A stretch of 64,000 bases of DNA, taken from assembly GCA_902798695.1 (NCBI GenBank), contig CADBXK010000001.1:372001-436000 (forward strand), in the 5' to 3' direction. This document shows positions 8,583 through 18,032 of this stretch, piece by piece. The notes beneath the pieces were generated by a model. It worked only from the letters and a program-made list of their open reading frames with translations. It ran no database searches and was not told where the DNA came from. Source of the stretch: Oscillospiraceae bacterium. Lineage in GTDB: Bacteria; Bacillota; Clostridia; Oscillospirales; Ruminococcaceae. Each line of letters opens with the position of its first letter. Positions within the stretch are counted from its first letter, which is position 1. The position numbers and the translations under genes were made by a program.

Positions 8583-9401
8583 TTATTTCAAACCATTTTG
8601 TAAATAAGAAATAACATCTGTTCTACTTAAATTACGCTTGAGTTTTCCATCCTCTGCAATCGAAATAAACCCTGTCTCTTCAGAAACAACCACAACAATA
8701 GCGTCCGAATTCTCACTCATTCCAATTGCCGCTCTATGCCTAGAACCTAAAACTCTAGATATATATTCTTCCTTTGATGGTTTTGGCAAAAAACATGAGG
8801 CAGCTATAATCTTAGTGTTTCTTATAACAACTGCTCCATCGTGCAGCGGTGAATTTTTAAAAAACAAATTTTGTATAAGATCTTCACTTATATTTGCATT
8901 TATCTCCACACCTGTTTCAATGATATCTCCCAATTTTGTTTTTCTTTCGAAAATAATTATAGCTCCAGTTCGCGACTTAGCCATACTTTCACACGCATTC
9001 GCTACCTTATATATAACAACTCTATCAAATTCAGCATTTTCATTTTCGCTATTTCCACTATATAAAAAATTTTTAAAACGACCACTCATTTTAGCTCTTC
9101 CAACATGTTCCAATACGCGCCTCAACTCATTTTGAAACAACACAACAATTGCAAGTGGTCCCCACAGAAGAATGTTTGAAGTCATAACCGCTAAAGTTTT
9201 TAAATTCAAAATTTTTGCAAAAAAAGCAATAAACAACAAAAAGAGCAACCCTTTAACTAACTGAACTGCCCTAGTTTCTCTAAGAATCTGAATAATCTTA
9301 TAAATTATATATGAAATTGCAAGTATATCCAACAAATCCGTAAATTCAAACGACAAAACAATACCCCAAAGCATGTTAAAAAAAGCGACTAACTGATTCA
9401 T
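8583..9401 (-). CDS. cdaA: Diadenylate cyclase CdaA
   Basis: A 272-residue membrane enzyme that condenses two ATP to c-di-AMP, a second messenger controlling potassium, osmotic and cell-wall homeostasis. Three N-terminal hydrophobic helices (to about residue 85) are followed by the DAC domain with the catalytic motifs DGA (near 187) and RHR (near 220). Length and layout match CdaA/DacA of other Firmicutes. AGAGGA lies upstream of the start ATG. It forms a unit with cdaR downstream; radA lies 113 bp upstream in the same orientation. Confidence 0.96.
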   Translation of the reverse strand: MNQLVAFFNMLWGIVLSFEFTDLLDILAISYIIYKIIQILRETRAVQLVKGLLFLLFIAFFAKILNLKTLAVMTSNILLWGPLAIVVLFQNELRRVLEHVGRAKMSGRFKNFLYSGNSENENAEFDRVVIYKVANACESMAKSRTGAIIIFERKTKLGDIIETGVEINANISEDLIQNLFFKNSPLHDGAVVIRNTKIIAASCFLPKPSKEEYISRVLGSRHRAAIGMSENSDAIVVVVSEETGFISIAEDGKLKRNLSRTDVISYLQNGLK

Positions 9402-9514
9402 ATATTTTTAGTCCTCTCTAATAAATCAAAAAGCTCATTAAACAACATATACTACAAATATTTTATCACAAAGCCATAAGTATTACAACTTATACTACAA
9501 TATATAATTCATAT

Positions 9515-10876
9515 TTATTGATCACTAAACACTCTAGAAATAACCGATTTTATATTGTTTGCAGGTATAATTTCAATACAATCAGGAATTTTTTTTATCT
9601 TTTTCATACAGTTGCTAGGGATTATTATCTTGTTAAATCCTAATTTCTTTGCTTCAATAACAATTTTATCAACTCCAGCAACCGATCTTATCTCACCCGC
9701 TAAACCAATCTCACCAAACGCAATTAATTTTTCATCCAACGGTTTATCTCTCAAACTAGAAATTAGTGATAATGCAATAGCCAAATCTGCAGCCGGATCA
9801 TCTAACCTAATTCCTCCAACAACATTTATATAGCAATCTAACGTACCAAAAAAATATCCAGCTCTTTTTTCTAATACCGCAATTATTAAAGACATTCTAT
9901 TATAGTCAAATCCTTTACACATGCGTCTAGGCATTCCAAAGCCAGATTTAGTAACCAACGATTGAACCTCTGCCAAAATAGGCCTTGTCCCCTCCATAAT
10001 AGAACAAACACAACTTCCCGATACACCACTAGGTCTTTCATTTAATAAAACAGCAGATGGGTTATTTACAGGCTTGAGTCCTTCTTTTAACATCTCAAAA
10101 ACCGCTATCTCATTAGTAGAACCAAAACGATTTTTAACAACACGCAATATTCTAAAGGCGAACTTAGTTTCACCCTCAAAATATAAAACAACATCAACAA
10201 TGTGCTCTAATATCTTTGGTCCTGCAATATTTCCTTCTTTGTTAACATGTCCTACCAATATTATTGATATATCCTTCTCTTTAGCAATTTTTTGTAATAC
10301 ATATGTGCACTCTCTAACCTGTGTAACACTTCCAGAAGCAGATGAAATTTCAGCCAAATTCATAGTTTGTATTGAATCAATCATTACAATATCGGGATTA
10401 ACATTTTTTATTGAACTAACTATAGAGTCCATATCAGACTCAGGTAATATCAATAAATTGTCATTATCAACCTTAAGCCTATTCGCTCTTAACTTTAATT
10501 GTTTTGCACTCTCTTCTCCTGAAACATAAAGAATTTTGTTGTTGTTAGCCAAATTACTGCAAATTTGAAGTAATAATGTGGATTTTCCTATACCAGGATC
10601 TCCACCAATCAAAGAAATAGACCCTTTAACAATTCCTCCCCCAAAAAGCACATTTAACTCATCAATGCCCGTATCATATCTCAGCTCAGAATCAAAATCT
10701 ATTTCTTTTAATGCTTTAGGTTGAATAAACTCGATAAAAGATTTTGTTTTGCTAACTTTATCAACCACTGCTTCATCAAATGTGTTCCAATTTCCACATT
10801 CTGGACAACATCCCGTCCATTTTAAAGAAGCATATCCACACTCTCTACAAACAAACTCCATCTTATTTTTAGCCAT
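9515..10876 (-). CDS. radA: DNA repair protein RadA (Sms)
   Basis: A 453-residue RecA-like ATPase and branch-migration helicase acting in recombinational repair. An N-terminal C4 zinc finger uses Cys10, Cys13, Cys24 and Cys27. A Walker A motif, GGDPGIGKST, lies near residue 92, the RadA-specific KNRFG motif occurs mid-protein, and a Lon-protease-like C-terminal domain lacks protease activity in this family. Length matches RadA of other bacteria. In many Firmicutes radA lies close to the c-di-AMP cyclase disA; here it lies upstream of cdaA. Confidence 0.96.
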   Translation of the reverse strand: MAKNKMEFVCRECGYASLKWTGCCPECGNWNTFDEAVVDKVSKTKSFIEFIQPKALKEIDFDSELRYDTGIDELNVLFGGGIVKGSISLIGGDPGIGKSTLLLQICSNLANNNKILYVSGEESAKQLKLRANRLKVDNDNLLILPESDMDSIVSSIKNVNPDIVMIDSIQTMNLAEISSASGSVTQVRECTYVLQKIAKEKDISIILVGHVNKEGNIAGPKILEHIVDVVLYFEGETKFAFRILRVVKNRFGSTNEIAVFEMLKEGLKPVNNPSAVLLNERPSGVSGSCVCSIMEGTRPILAEVQSLVTKSGFGMPRRMCKGFDYNRMSLIIAVLEKRAGYFFGTLDCYINVVGGIRLDDPAADLAIALSLISSLRDKPLDEKLIAFGEIGLAGEIRSVAGVDKIVIEAKKLGFNKIIIPSNCMKKIKKIPDCIEIIPANNIKSVISRVFSDQ

Positions 10877-10953
10877 ATTTTTTCAACATTCCTTTCCTAA
10901 AGAAACCATTGTTTAACACAAAAACTGCTATGAATTCACAATATAACAAAATT

Positions 10954-11655
10954 TTAAGAATTATAAAACTTTAAAATACCCGCATATATGGAGAATGCCA
11001 TTTTCTTTTGATAACTTTCATCTTTAAGCAATAACATCTCATCCTTATTAGACATAAACCCACATTCACATAAAACAGCCGGAGTTTTAGCATTATAAAT
11101 TAAATATACATTATCTTGAACAGGTTTGATATTCCTTTTATTGTTAGGCTGCAACGTTTTTACTATTGTGTTTTGTAGTTGTTCTGCCAATTCTTTACTA
11201 TATTCATTTTGAGATCCGTAAAAAACCTGTGCTCCCCAATATTGAGATTGTGGAAACTTATTTTGATGAACGGAAACAAAAATAGCATTTTCATTTTCGT
11301 TAGCAATTTTTAATCTATTAATCAAATCGGAACTCTTCTTTTTTCTAAGACTATCTGCTCCCTTATCATATATGGAAATATCTTCTGTTCTAGTCATAAT
11401 CGTTTCAAACCCAGATACATCTAACAAATCCTTCAATATCTTTGCAATTTTCAAATTAATATCTTTTTCAAATACATCACCAACAACTGCTCCTCCATCT
11501 TCTCCACCATGTCCAGGATCAATAACAATTTGCCGAGATGTTTTATTTTTTACAAACACCGGAACATAACTACCTGTATTAATAATATATATAATCGAGA
11601 TAAAGGCTGCAAAAAATATTAAAACAATCATTGCTGTCACAGATTTTTTAGTCAT
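10954..11655 (-). CDS. cwlD: N-acetylmuramoyl-L-alanine amidase, CwlD type
   Basis: A 233-residue Amidase_3 enzyme with an N-terminal membrane anchor or signal (about residues 7-27). Zinc-ligand motifs DPGHGGEDGG, with the downstream Glu of EKDINLKIA and HQNKF, and the C-terminal catalytic CECGFMSN are all present. The size and domain content match CwlD, which removes peptide side chains from muramic acid so that muramic-delta-lactam can form in spore cortex. A vegetative amidase of the same fold is possible, but the sporulation context (spoIIE, dpaAB and SleC-like genes in the window) favours CwlD. It is encoded just upstream of radA on the same strand. Confidence 0.8.
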   Translation of the reverse strand: MTKKSVTAMIVLIFFAAFISIIYIINTGSYVPVFVKNKTSRQIVIDPGHGGEDGGAVVGDVFEKDINLKIAKILKDLLDVSGFETIMTRTEDISIYDKGADSLRKKKSSDLINRLKIANENENAIFVSVHQNKFPQSQYWGAQVFYGSQNEYSKELAEQLQNTIVKTLQPNNKRNIKPVQDNVYLIYNAKTPAVLCECGFMSNKDEMLLLKDESYQKKMAFSIYAGILKFYNS

Positions 11656-11793
11656 AATTCAGGATGCCCCCACCTTATTATTTTCCAATCAAATATTTTA
11701 GCATCCTTAATTTTTCACACTTTCTATAAACATACTATAATGTATATTCCCAATCAACAAAAAATATGTATTTTAATAACAATCATATTTAAA

Positions 11794-12567
11794 CTAATTT
11801 TGCTCTCTAAACATTATACATATATCATTTAAGCCTTGCAGCGACAGTTTTTTATCAACAATATTAATGGAGTCTGTATAACTAGCAATCAACCCAGAAA
11901 GTCCTCCCGTAGCAACAACATATGCATCACAACCCATTTCTTTTTTCAAACACTTTATTGTATGTACAGTCGCACCAACAAATCCACATATTGCCCCAGA
12001 TTGCATACTAGTTACAGTATCCTTTCCAATTATAACTTCTGGTGCTGATATTTCTACTCTTGGCAATTTAGCCGCATATCTGTTCAAAGCTTCCATAGAT
12101 ATTTTGATTCCAGGGAAAATGCATCCTCCTTCATAACATCCATCTTTTGAAACAACATCAAAAGTAGTAGCCGTACCAAAATCAACCACAATAAGAGCTC
12201 TAGAATATATTTTATATGCACAAAAAGCATTAACTAATCTATCAACTCCAACTTCTTTCTTTATCTTATAATTATTTTTTATCGGAACATCACAGTTCTC
12301 TCCAACAATTATTGGAACTTTCTCTAAATATTTTTTTATTGCGTTGTTCATAGCAAACATTATCTGAGGAACAACAGAAGCTATAACAACATCCTCAATA
12401 TCGCTGGTATTAATTCCACGCACTCTAAAAAATTGCAACATCATTAATCCAATCTCATCGGATGTAGTATTTCTGTCTGTAACTAACCTAAAATTATTAA
12501 TTAATTTACTATTTTTAAATAACCCAAATTCCATATTAGTATTTCCAATATCAATAGCAAGAATCAA
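11794..12567 (-). CDS. coaX: Type III pantothenate kinase
   Basis: CoaX phosphorylates pantothenate in the first step of coenzyme A synthesis. The N-terminal phosphate-binding motif ILAIDIGNTN, the internal VGVDRLVNA and the VDFGTATTFD segment are characteristic of the acetate-kinase-like fold. I place the start at the TTG at 12567: the GGAGG of the leader lies 8 bases before it, whereas the in-frame ATG at 12582 is itself part of that ribosome-binding site. The resulting 257 residues match the family. The gene follows cls by 20 bp and is probably co-transcribed with it. Confidence 0.92.
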   Translation of the reverse strand: MILAIDIGNTNMEFGLFKNSKLINNFRLVTDRNTTSDEIGLMMLQFFRVRGINTSDIEDVVIASVVPQIMFAMNNAIKKYLEKVPIIVGENCDVPIKNNYKIKKEVGVDRLVNAFCAYKIYSRALIVVDFGTATTFDVVSKDGCYEGGCIFPGIKISMEALNRYAAKLPRVEISAPEVIIGKDTVTSMQSGAICGFVGATVHTIKCLKKEMGCDAYVVATGGLSGLIASYTDSINIVDKKLSLQGLNDICIMFREQN

Positions 12568-12587
12568 TAATATAACCTCCATCTATA

Positions 12588-14108
12588 TTACATAAGTGGT
12601 GCAAAAGGTCTTAACACAAAACCTAATAATTTCTGAATCCAACTTCTCTGTTTACATTTTTCAAGTGTAATCTCTTGGGATTCTCCAATTACACGTTTAA
12701 AATCACAATATATTTGTTGTAATGACGCTGTCTTATATAAAAATACACTACATTCAAAATGTAAATATAAACTCCTAAAATCAAAATTAGCAGTCCCAAC
12801 AACAGCAACTGAATCATCAGCCACTATGAGTTTTGAATGTATAAAACCTGGAGTGAATTCATATATTTTAACGCCAGCTTTTATTAATTTTTTATAAGAA
12901 CTTCTTGTCAGAGCATGAACATAAGCTTTATCAGGTATATGAGGAGTAATAATAACAACTTCAACTCCACTCTCAGCAGCAAAAATAAGCGCAGCCGTTA
13001 GTTCATAATCCATAACAAGATATGGTGTTTCAATATAAACGTATTTTTTCGCACAAGTAATTATCTTTAAATACGTAGAATCATGCAAATTATGGTCTCT
13101 AATTGGGTTATCTCCAAATGGAACAACAACTCCCGAAGCCTTTAATTTTACAGTTGGCATATAATTTTGGTAATAACTTTTTTCTCCAGATAAATAATGC
13201 CACATTCTTAAAAACAGAATGGTAAAACTAGCAGTTGCATCTCCTTCTAATCTAATACCACAATCTTGCCAATAACCAAAACGCTCTATTTCATTGATAT
13301 ATTCATCTGCTAAATTTATTCCTCCGGTATAAGAAATATTTCCATCAATCACAACAATCTTTCTATGATCACGATTATTCATAAAAGCATCTAATCGAGG
13401 CTTTACTATATTAAACACCTTAGTTCTTATTCCTAATTTTTTCATATATTCGGGATAATCGACAGGTAAAGATGCTATGGTTCCAAAATCATCATATATT
13501 AACCTTACATCTACACCTTCTTTAACCTTAGCCACCAAAATATCAACCACTTCATTCCACATTTTACCAGGACATATTATAAAAAACTCCATAAAAATAG
13601 TCTTTTTCGCCAATTTCAAATCTTGAATTAATCTTTTAAAATAAACATCCCCCGGACTTAAAAACTCGGTTAAAGTATTTGTATATGCGGTTTGTTTAGA
13701 AACATTCCACATCCAATCAATTATCTGCTTACAGTTAAAATCAACATCCAGATTCTTAACGTTATTTTCCATGTTACTCATGCATTCTCTACCATGTGCA
13801 TCAATATAGTTAAACTTTTTTTTCATGTTTTTAGTTGTGTGTTTTTTACCAAAAATAATATATAATACAGAACCTGCAAATGGTATTAAAATTATACTAG
13901 TTATCCAAGAAATTTTGTAAGCCGGATTGCCCATATCATTAACAACAAAAAGTATTGTTATTAAACTTACAATATACAGTCCAATTCCAAAAAAAATAAA
14001 TAATCTTCCTAAAATAACCATCATAAATATTAAAAGCACTATCTCAACAATCAACAAAATTGTCGCAACAAATGCTTTTTTTGTTATAACATTCCAAACA
14101 CGTTTCAT
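12588..14108 (-). CDS. cls: Cardiolipin synthase
   Basis: A phospholipase-D-superfamily enzyme of 506 residues that joins two phosphatidylglycerols to cardiolipin. Two N-terminal transmembrane helices precede two HKD catalytic motifs, DHRKIVVIDG and HSKLIVADD followed by GTANFDFRS. The ATG at 14108 follows AGGAGGAA at ideal spacing. A longer frame from 14159 is unlikely because that ATG lies inside the predicted -10 box of the gene's own promoter. PgsA, which makes the substrate precursor, is encoded at 56.7 kb. Confidence 0.94.
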   Translation of the reverse strand: MKRVWNVITKKAFVATILLIVEIVLLIFMMVILGRLFIFFGIGLYIVSLITILFVVNDMGNPAYKISWITSIILIPFAGSVLYIIFGKKHTTKNMKKKFNYIDAHGRECMSNMENNVKNLDVDFNCKQIIDWMWNVSKQTAYTNTLTEFLSPGDVYFKRLIQDLKLAKKTIFMEFFIICPGKMWNEVVDILVAKVKEGVDVRLIYDDFGTIASLPVDYPEYMKKLGIRTKVFNIVKPRLDAFMNNRDHRKIVVIDGNISYTGGINLADEYINEIERFGYWQDCGIRLEGDATASFTILFLRMWHYLSGEKSYYQNYMPTVKLKASGVVVPFGDNPIRDHNLHDSTYLKIITCAKKYVYIETPYLVMDYELTAALIFAAESGVEVVIITPHIPDKAYVHALTRSSYKKLIKAGVKIYEFTPGFIHSKLIVADDSVAVVGTANFDFRSLYLHFECSVFLYKTASLQQIYCDFKRVIGESQEITLEKCKQRSWIQKLLGFVLRPFAPLM

Positions 14109-14157
14109 GTTTCCTCCTAAAATAAGCAAACAATTCCAAACAGAAATATTTTTGTTC

Positions 14158-14186
14158 ATTATATCATAATTGCTCTATTGTAACAA
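14158..14186 (-). promoter_or_regulatory. cls promoter
   Basis: On the minus strand, TTGTTA and TATAAT are separated by 17 bp, and the -10 is extended (TATGATATAAT). The predicted start near 14151 gives a leader of about 40 nt. Confidence 0.7.
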
Positions 14187-14249
14187 GCAAACAAGACATA
14201 CTTAATATAAATTTTTTCCAGTTTTTCATTTATTAAACATCATCCAAAT

Positions 14250-14286
14250 AAAAATGAGCGTGCACAAAAACACAGCCCATTTTTAA
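14250..14286 (-). terminator. Terminator after bceB
   Basis: On the minus strand a 12-bp stem with one bulged T is followed by TTTTTATTT, immediately downstream of the bceB stop codon. Confidence 0.75.
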
Positions 14287-14297
14287 TTTAAAATTTG

Positions 14298-16346
14298 TTA
14301 GTCTTTATCTACACCACCAACAATCCTATAATAAACCTTAGAAGTTACTTTATACATTATACAATACAATAACGATAATACTATAAAGCTAATAAATATC
14401 ATAAAAGCAAAAGAAATATAATCATGATATGCAGTAGTAAACATCATTTTACAAAGCATAATTGTGGAAAATATTGTATGCAACCCTGTCAAAATTAGCG
14501 GTGCAGCAAAAGTTACTAGCAACTGGGAATTCACACTTTTCTTAATTTCTTTTTTAGATATACCCACTTTTTTCATAATATCAAATCTGTTAGCATCTTC
14601 ATATCCTTCAGAAACTTGCTTATAATACATAATTAATATTACAACTATTGTGAATAATATTATAAAGAATATGCTTACAAATAAAAATTCTCTAAGGTCC
14701 TTAAAATCTATATACCTTGATTGATAATAATTATTTGATAAAATTCCCTTTAATTGTAAACTATCAGCAATCTCGTATGTCTTCTCTCGAAAACTCTTAA
14801 AAAAACCTTTTACTCTATCATTAGAACAATCAATATCAAATCTTAATTGAATTCCATATGCAAGAATATCCTGACTGTTTCCACCACCAGATAAAATGAT
14901 ATTTTCAATTTCTTTAATTTCATTAATATCGGATATAAAAATGACAAGTTTAGGATTATACCAAGACCTATCTATTTTCATCGATTCCAATTGCTTATCA
15001 ACAAATTTAAAGGTCTTTTCTTGCTTATCGCCCCAAGTAAAGGTTATGCTATCTTTATTATATTCTCCTCCAAAAACATTAACAACTGCCTCACCACGAT
15101 TCAAAGTTTCATTGGTTCCCATATTTTTATTGTACTCATCAATTGGAATAAAATCAATTTGAAAGAATTTGCCTTTGTTTTCTTCAGAATATGAGGTTAA
15201 TCTTTGGCTTATATCAACTTTGTTATCATCCACATAAATGCCCATTTCTCTAAAATGCACATCTCGATATTCTAAGTAGTTTTTCAAATTAACATTATTT
15301 TCGCTAGCAAAATTTGAAAGTTCTTTTTTTATTTTTAAATTATCATCACTAAATAACCTATCAATATTTTCTTCAGTAACCCGTACGTGTGTATTTTGTT
15401 GTGGATATTGACACTTCAACATATCATCAGCAAGCCACTGTACATATATATATGTCGACATTATAAATTGAACCATAGTTAACAAAACACAAATAGAAGC
15501 AAGTCCTGCTCCATTTCTTTTCATTCTATACATCATGGAAGAAATGGATATAAAATGACTTGATTTATAGTAATAGCGCTTATTATTTTTTAAAACTCTG
15601 CAAATGAATACCGAACTTGATATCATTATAATATAGGTTGAAATAATAACCAAAATAACCCCAATAAAAAACCACCAAGTTGCCGCAGAACCAGACACAT
15701 TAAGAGTCGCAATATATGCACCTATAAGTAACAGCAATCCTATTATTCCAACAAATATATTACTCTTCGGAGGTTTTTCTCCAAAACTCTCACTTTTAAT
15801 TAAAGAAATAGCATTCGAAAAACCAATTTGACGCAATGAATTTAAAAATATCAACGCAAAAACAACACAAAAAGCAATAATTGTCCAAACACTTGCATCT
15901 GAAGATATAACTATATTGTAATCAATGTCTCCCCCAAGCATACTTAATAACAAAGTTTCTGCCAATTTGTAAAGTAAAAATCCACCAACAAGTCCTAATA
16001 TTATAACAATTACTAAGGTTATCACAGTCTCAAAAAACAAGATTTTTGAAATGTTACGTTTATTCATTCCTAAAACATTATATAGTCCAAATTCTTTTTT
16101 TCTTCTTTTAATCAAAAACGAATTAGTATAAAACAACACTAATCCTGAAAAAAATGCAAAAATCCAAGGAAAAACACCTGTGTTAATAAAAACACTAACT
16201 TTGGAAACTGATTCACTATCATTCAAAAAACAAATTATGTAGCACATTGCAAACATTACTGAACATGTTAAAATATACGGTATGTAAAGTTTTTTATTCT
16301 TTTTTATTCCATCTATTGCAAATTTTAAATAAAAACCCAATCTCAT
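14298..16346 (-). CDS. BceB-type antimicrobial-peptide ABC transporter permease
   Basis: A 682-residue permease with FtsX-like domains at both ends: four helices in the first 180 residues, four to six more up to about 320, a large extracytoplasmic domain of about 200 hydrophilic residues (roughly 320-530), and helices at the C-terminus. This layout is diagnostic of BceB/VraG permeases that sense and remove cell-wall-active peptides such as bacitracin. It overlaps the ATPase gene by 1 nt and lies back to back with a response regulator and short histidine kinase, giving the full Bce resistance module. The actual peptide substrate cannot be read from the sequence. Confidence 0.93.
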   Translation of the reverse strand: MRLGFYLKFAIDGIKKNKKLYIPYILTCSVMFAMCYIICFLNDSESVSKVSVFINTGVFPWIFAFFSGLVLFYTNSFLIKRRKKEFGLYNVLGMNKRNISKILFFETVITLVIVIILGLVGGFLLYKLAETLLLSMLGGDIDYNIVISSDASVWTIIAFCVVFALIFLNSLRQIGFSNAISLIKSESFGEKPPKSNIFVGIIGLLLLIGAYIATLNVSGSAATWWFFIGVILVIISTYIIMISSSVFICRVLKNNKRYYYKSSHFISISSMMYRMKRNGAGLASICVLLTMVQFIMSTYIYVQWLADDMLKCQYPQQNTHVRVTEENIDRLFSDDNLKIKKELSNFASENNVNLKNYLEYRDVHFREMGIYVDDNKVDISQRLTSYSEENKGKFFQIDFIPIDEYNKNMGTNETLNRGEAVVNVFGGEYNKDSITFTWGDKQEKTFKFVDKQLESMKIDRSWYNPKLVIFISDINEIKEIENIILSGGGNSQDILAYGIQLRFDIDCSNDRVKGFFKSFREKTYEIADSLQLKGILSNNYYQSRYIDFKDLREFLFVSIFFIILFTIVVILIMYYKQVSEGYEDANRFDIMKKVGISKKEIKKSVNSQLLVTFAAPLILTGLHTIFSTIMLCKMMFTTAYHDYISFAFMIFISFIVLSLLYCIMYKVTSKVYYRIVGGVDKD

Positions 16347-17107
16347 TACGATTCACCACCAGATGCTAACAACGTTATTGTATCCGATATTTTCTCATAA
16401 AATTTAAAATCAGTATCGTTACCTTTATATATCTGATGAAAAATTTTTCCGTCTCTAATAAATAAAACTCTATCTGCAAAACTAGCTGATTTAACTGAGT
16501 GAGTAACCATTAAAATTGTTTGTCCTAATCTATTTATTTTTGCAAACAATCTTAAAAGTTCATCTGCAGATTTTGAATCTAAAGCCCCAGTCGGTTCATC
16601 TGCAAAAACAAGTTTTGGATCTGTTATTATTGCACGTGCAACAGCAGCTCTTTGTTTTTGACCACCTGAAACCTCATATGGATATTTTTTTAATATATCT
16701 TCTATTTTCAATTCTTTAGCTATAGGTTTTAGTTTATCCTTCATATCTTTATATTTTTTTCCACTTAAAACCAAAGGCAAAAATATATTATCTTCCAAAG
16801 TAAATGTATCTAAAAGATTAAAATCCTGAAAAACAAATCCAATATTATTTCTCCTAAAATTAGCCATTTTCGATTCGCTAATTTGAGAAATATTTCTTCC
16901 ATCCAAAATAACACTTCCGCTAGTTGGTTTATCCAAAGCTGCCAAAATGTTTAATAGTGTTGTTTTCCCAGAACCAGATTCACCCATTATAGCAATATAT
17001 TCACCTTCTTCAACGTTAAAATTAACATCTGTCAAAGCTTCAACTTGATTTCCTCCAAATCGAGTTGAATATATTTTTTTTAATTGACTGACCTCCAAAA
17101 TACTCAT
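16346..17107 (-). CDS. BceA-type ABC transporter ATPase
   Basis: A 253-residue ATPase of the MacB/LolD/BceA group. Walker A (GESGSGKTT), the signature SGGQKQR, Walker B (LVFADEPTGALD) and the switch histidine (VTHS) are complete. It energises the adjacent BceB-like permease, in line with the peptide-detoxification role of such modules. A ribosome-binding site AGGAGG precedes the start. Transcription runs away from the response regulator, and the intergenic region holds matches to the known Bce-type operator. Confidence 0.95.
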   Translation of the reverse strand: MSILEVSQLKKIYSTRFGGNQVEALTDVNFNVEEGEYIAIMGESGSGKTTLLNILAALDKPTSGSVILDGRNISQISESKMANFRRNNIGFVFQDFNLLDTFTLEDNIFLPLVLSGKKYKDMKDKLKPIAKELKIEDILKKYPYEVSGGQKQRAAVARAIITDPKLVFADEPTGALDSKSADELLRLFAKINRLGQTILMVTHSVKSASFADRVLFIRDGKIFHQIYKGNDTDFKFYEKISDTITLLASGGES

Positions 17108-17206
17108 TTAATTTTTCCTCCTAAACTCCATCAAACACTATATATAAATCTTAACAAACCATTAAACCAATTTCTATATTATCGTCTTACATTATTTTAT
17201 ATTTTA

Positions 17207-17239
17207 TTACAATTTTGTAAGAATTACAAACACATGTAA
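17207..17239. promoter_or_regulatory. Candidate BceR-type operator sites
   Basis: TTACA-N4-TGTAA at 17207-17220 fits the TNACA-N4-TGTAA consensus described for Bce-like response regulators. A second copy with a 6-bp spacer lies at 17224-17239. They also create a perfect inverted repeat at 17214-17230. The sites lie between the divergent bceA and bceR genes. Confidence 0.55.
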
Positions 17240-17240
17240 A

Positions 17241-17269
17241 TTGCTAATTTTAAAAATTCATGATATAAT
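17241..17269 (+). promoter_or_regulatory. bceRS promoter
   Basis: TTGCTA, a 17-bp spacer and TATAAT with an extended -10 (ATGATATAAT). It starts right after the second candidate operator site. Confidence 0.65.
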
Positions 17270-17324
17270 TTTACTAATATTTCATTACCTATTAACCCTA
17301 TATTAAAGTGTTTGTGAGGTTTCT

Positions 17325-17996
17325 ATGTATAAAATCTTAATCGTAGAAGATGATCTTGGAATAGCTAATGCAATTAAGCTCCAAGCAGAAACTTGGAATT
17401 TTGATGTTAAAATTATAGAAGACTTTAACAATGTTTTAACTGAATTTTCTGAATTCGAGCCACATATTGTTTTAATGGACATATCATTACCTTTTTTTGA
17501 TGGCTATTATTGGTGCAAAAAAATAAGAAATATATCTAAAGTTCCAATTATATTCATATCTTCAGCCAACGATAAAATGAATATTATAATGACTATAAAT
17601 ATGGGAGCAGATGATTTTATATCAAAACCATTTGATATGAATGTGCTAATAGCAAAAATACAAGCTTTATTGAGAAGAACCTATGATTTTACGAGCACAA
17701 ATTCTATTTTAGAGCATAACGGCGCCTTTTTGAATACCGAAGACAACACATTAACATTTAACGATAAAAAAATAGAGTTAACTAAAAATGACTACAAAAT
17801 TTTATTATGTCTAATGACAAACAAAGGCAAAGTTGTGAGCAGAGACGAACTAATGGAACAATTATGGGAAACCGATGTCTTCATAGATGAAAACACACTA
17901 ACTGTAAATGTTAATAGATTAAGAAAAAAGCTTGACAATGTGGGCCTGAAAAATTTTATATCTACTAAATTTGGCATTGGATATATAATCAAATAA
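17325..17996 (+). CDS. BceR-like OmpR-family response regulator
   Basis: A 223-residue response regulator. The receiver domain has the acidic pair EDD near the N-terminus, the phospho-acceptor Asp in LMDISLPFFDG, and the switch Lys in ISKPFD. The C-terminal winged helix (about 125-223) ends in a typical YIIK. It should bind the sites upstream of bceA and bceR and induce the transporter when cell-wall-active peptides are sensed. The kinase gene follows after 36 bp. Confidence 0.93.
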   Translation: MYKILIVEDDLGIANAIKLQAETWNFDVKIIEDFNNVLTEFSEFEPHIVLMDISLPFFDGYYWCKKIRNISKVPIIFISSANDKMNIIMTINMGADDFISKPFDMNVLIAKIQALLRRTYDFTSTNSILEHNGAFLNTEDNTLTFNDKKIELTKNDYKILLCLMTNKGKVVSRDELMEQLWETDVFIDENTLTVNVNRLRKKLDNVGLKNFISTKFGIGYIIK

Positions 17997-18032
17997 AATT
18001 AAGCCGCTATAAACAAATGAAAGGAATATTAA

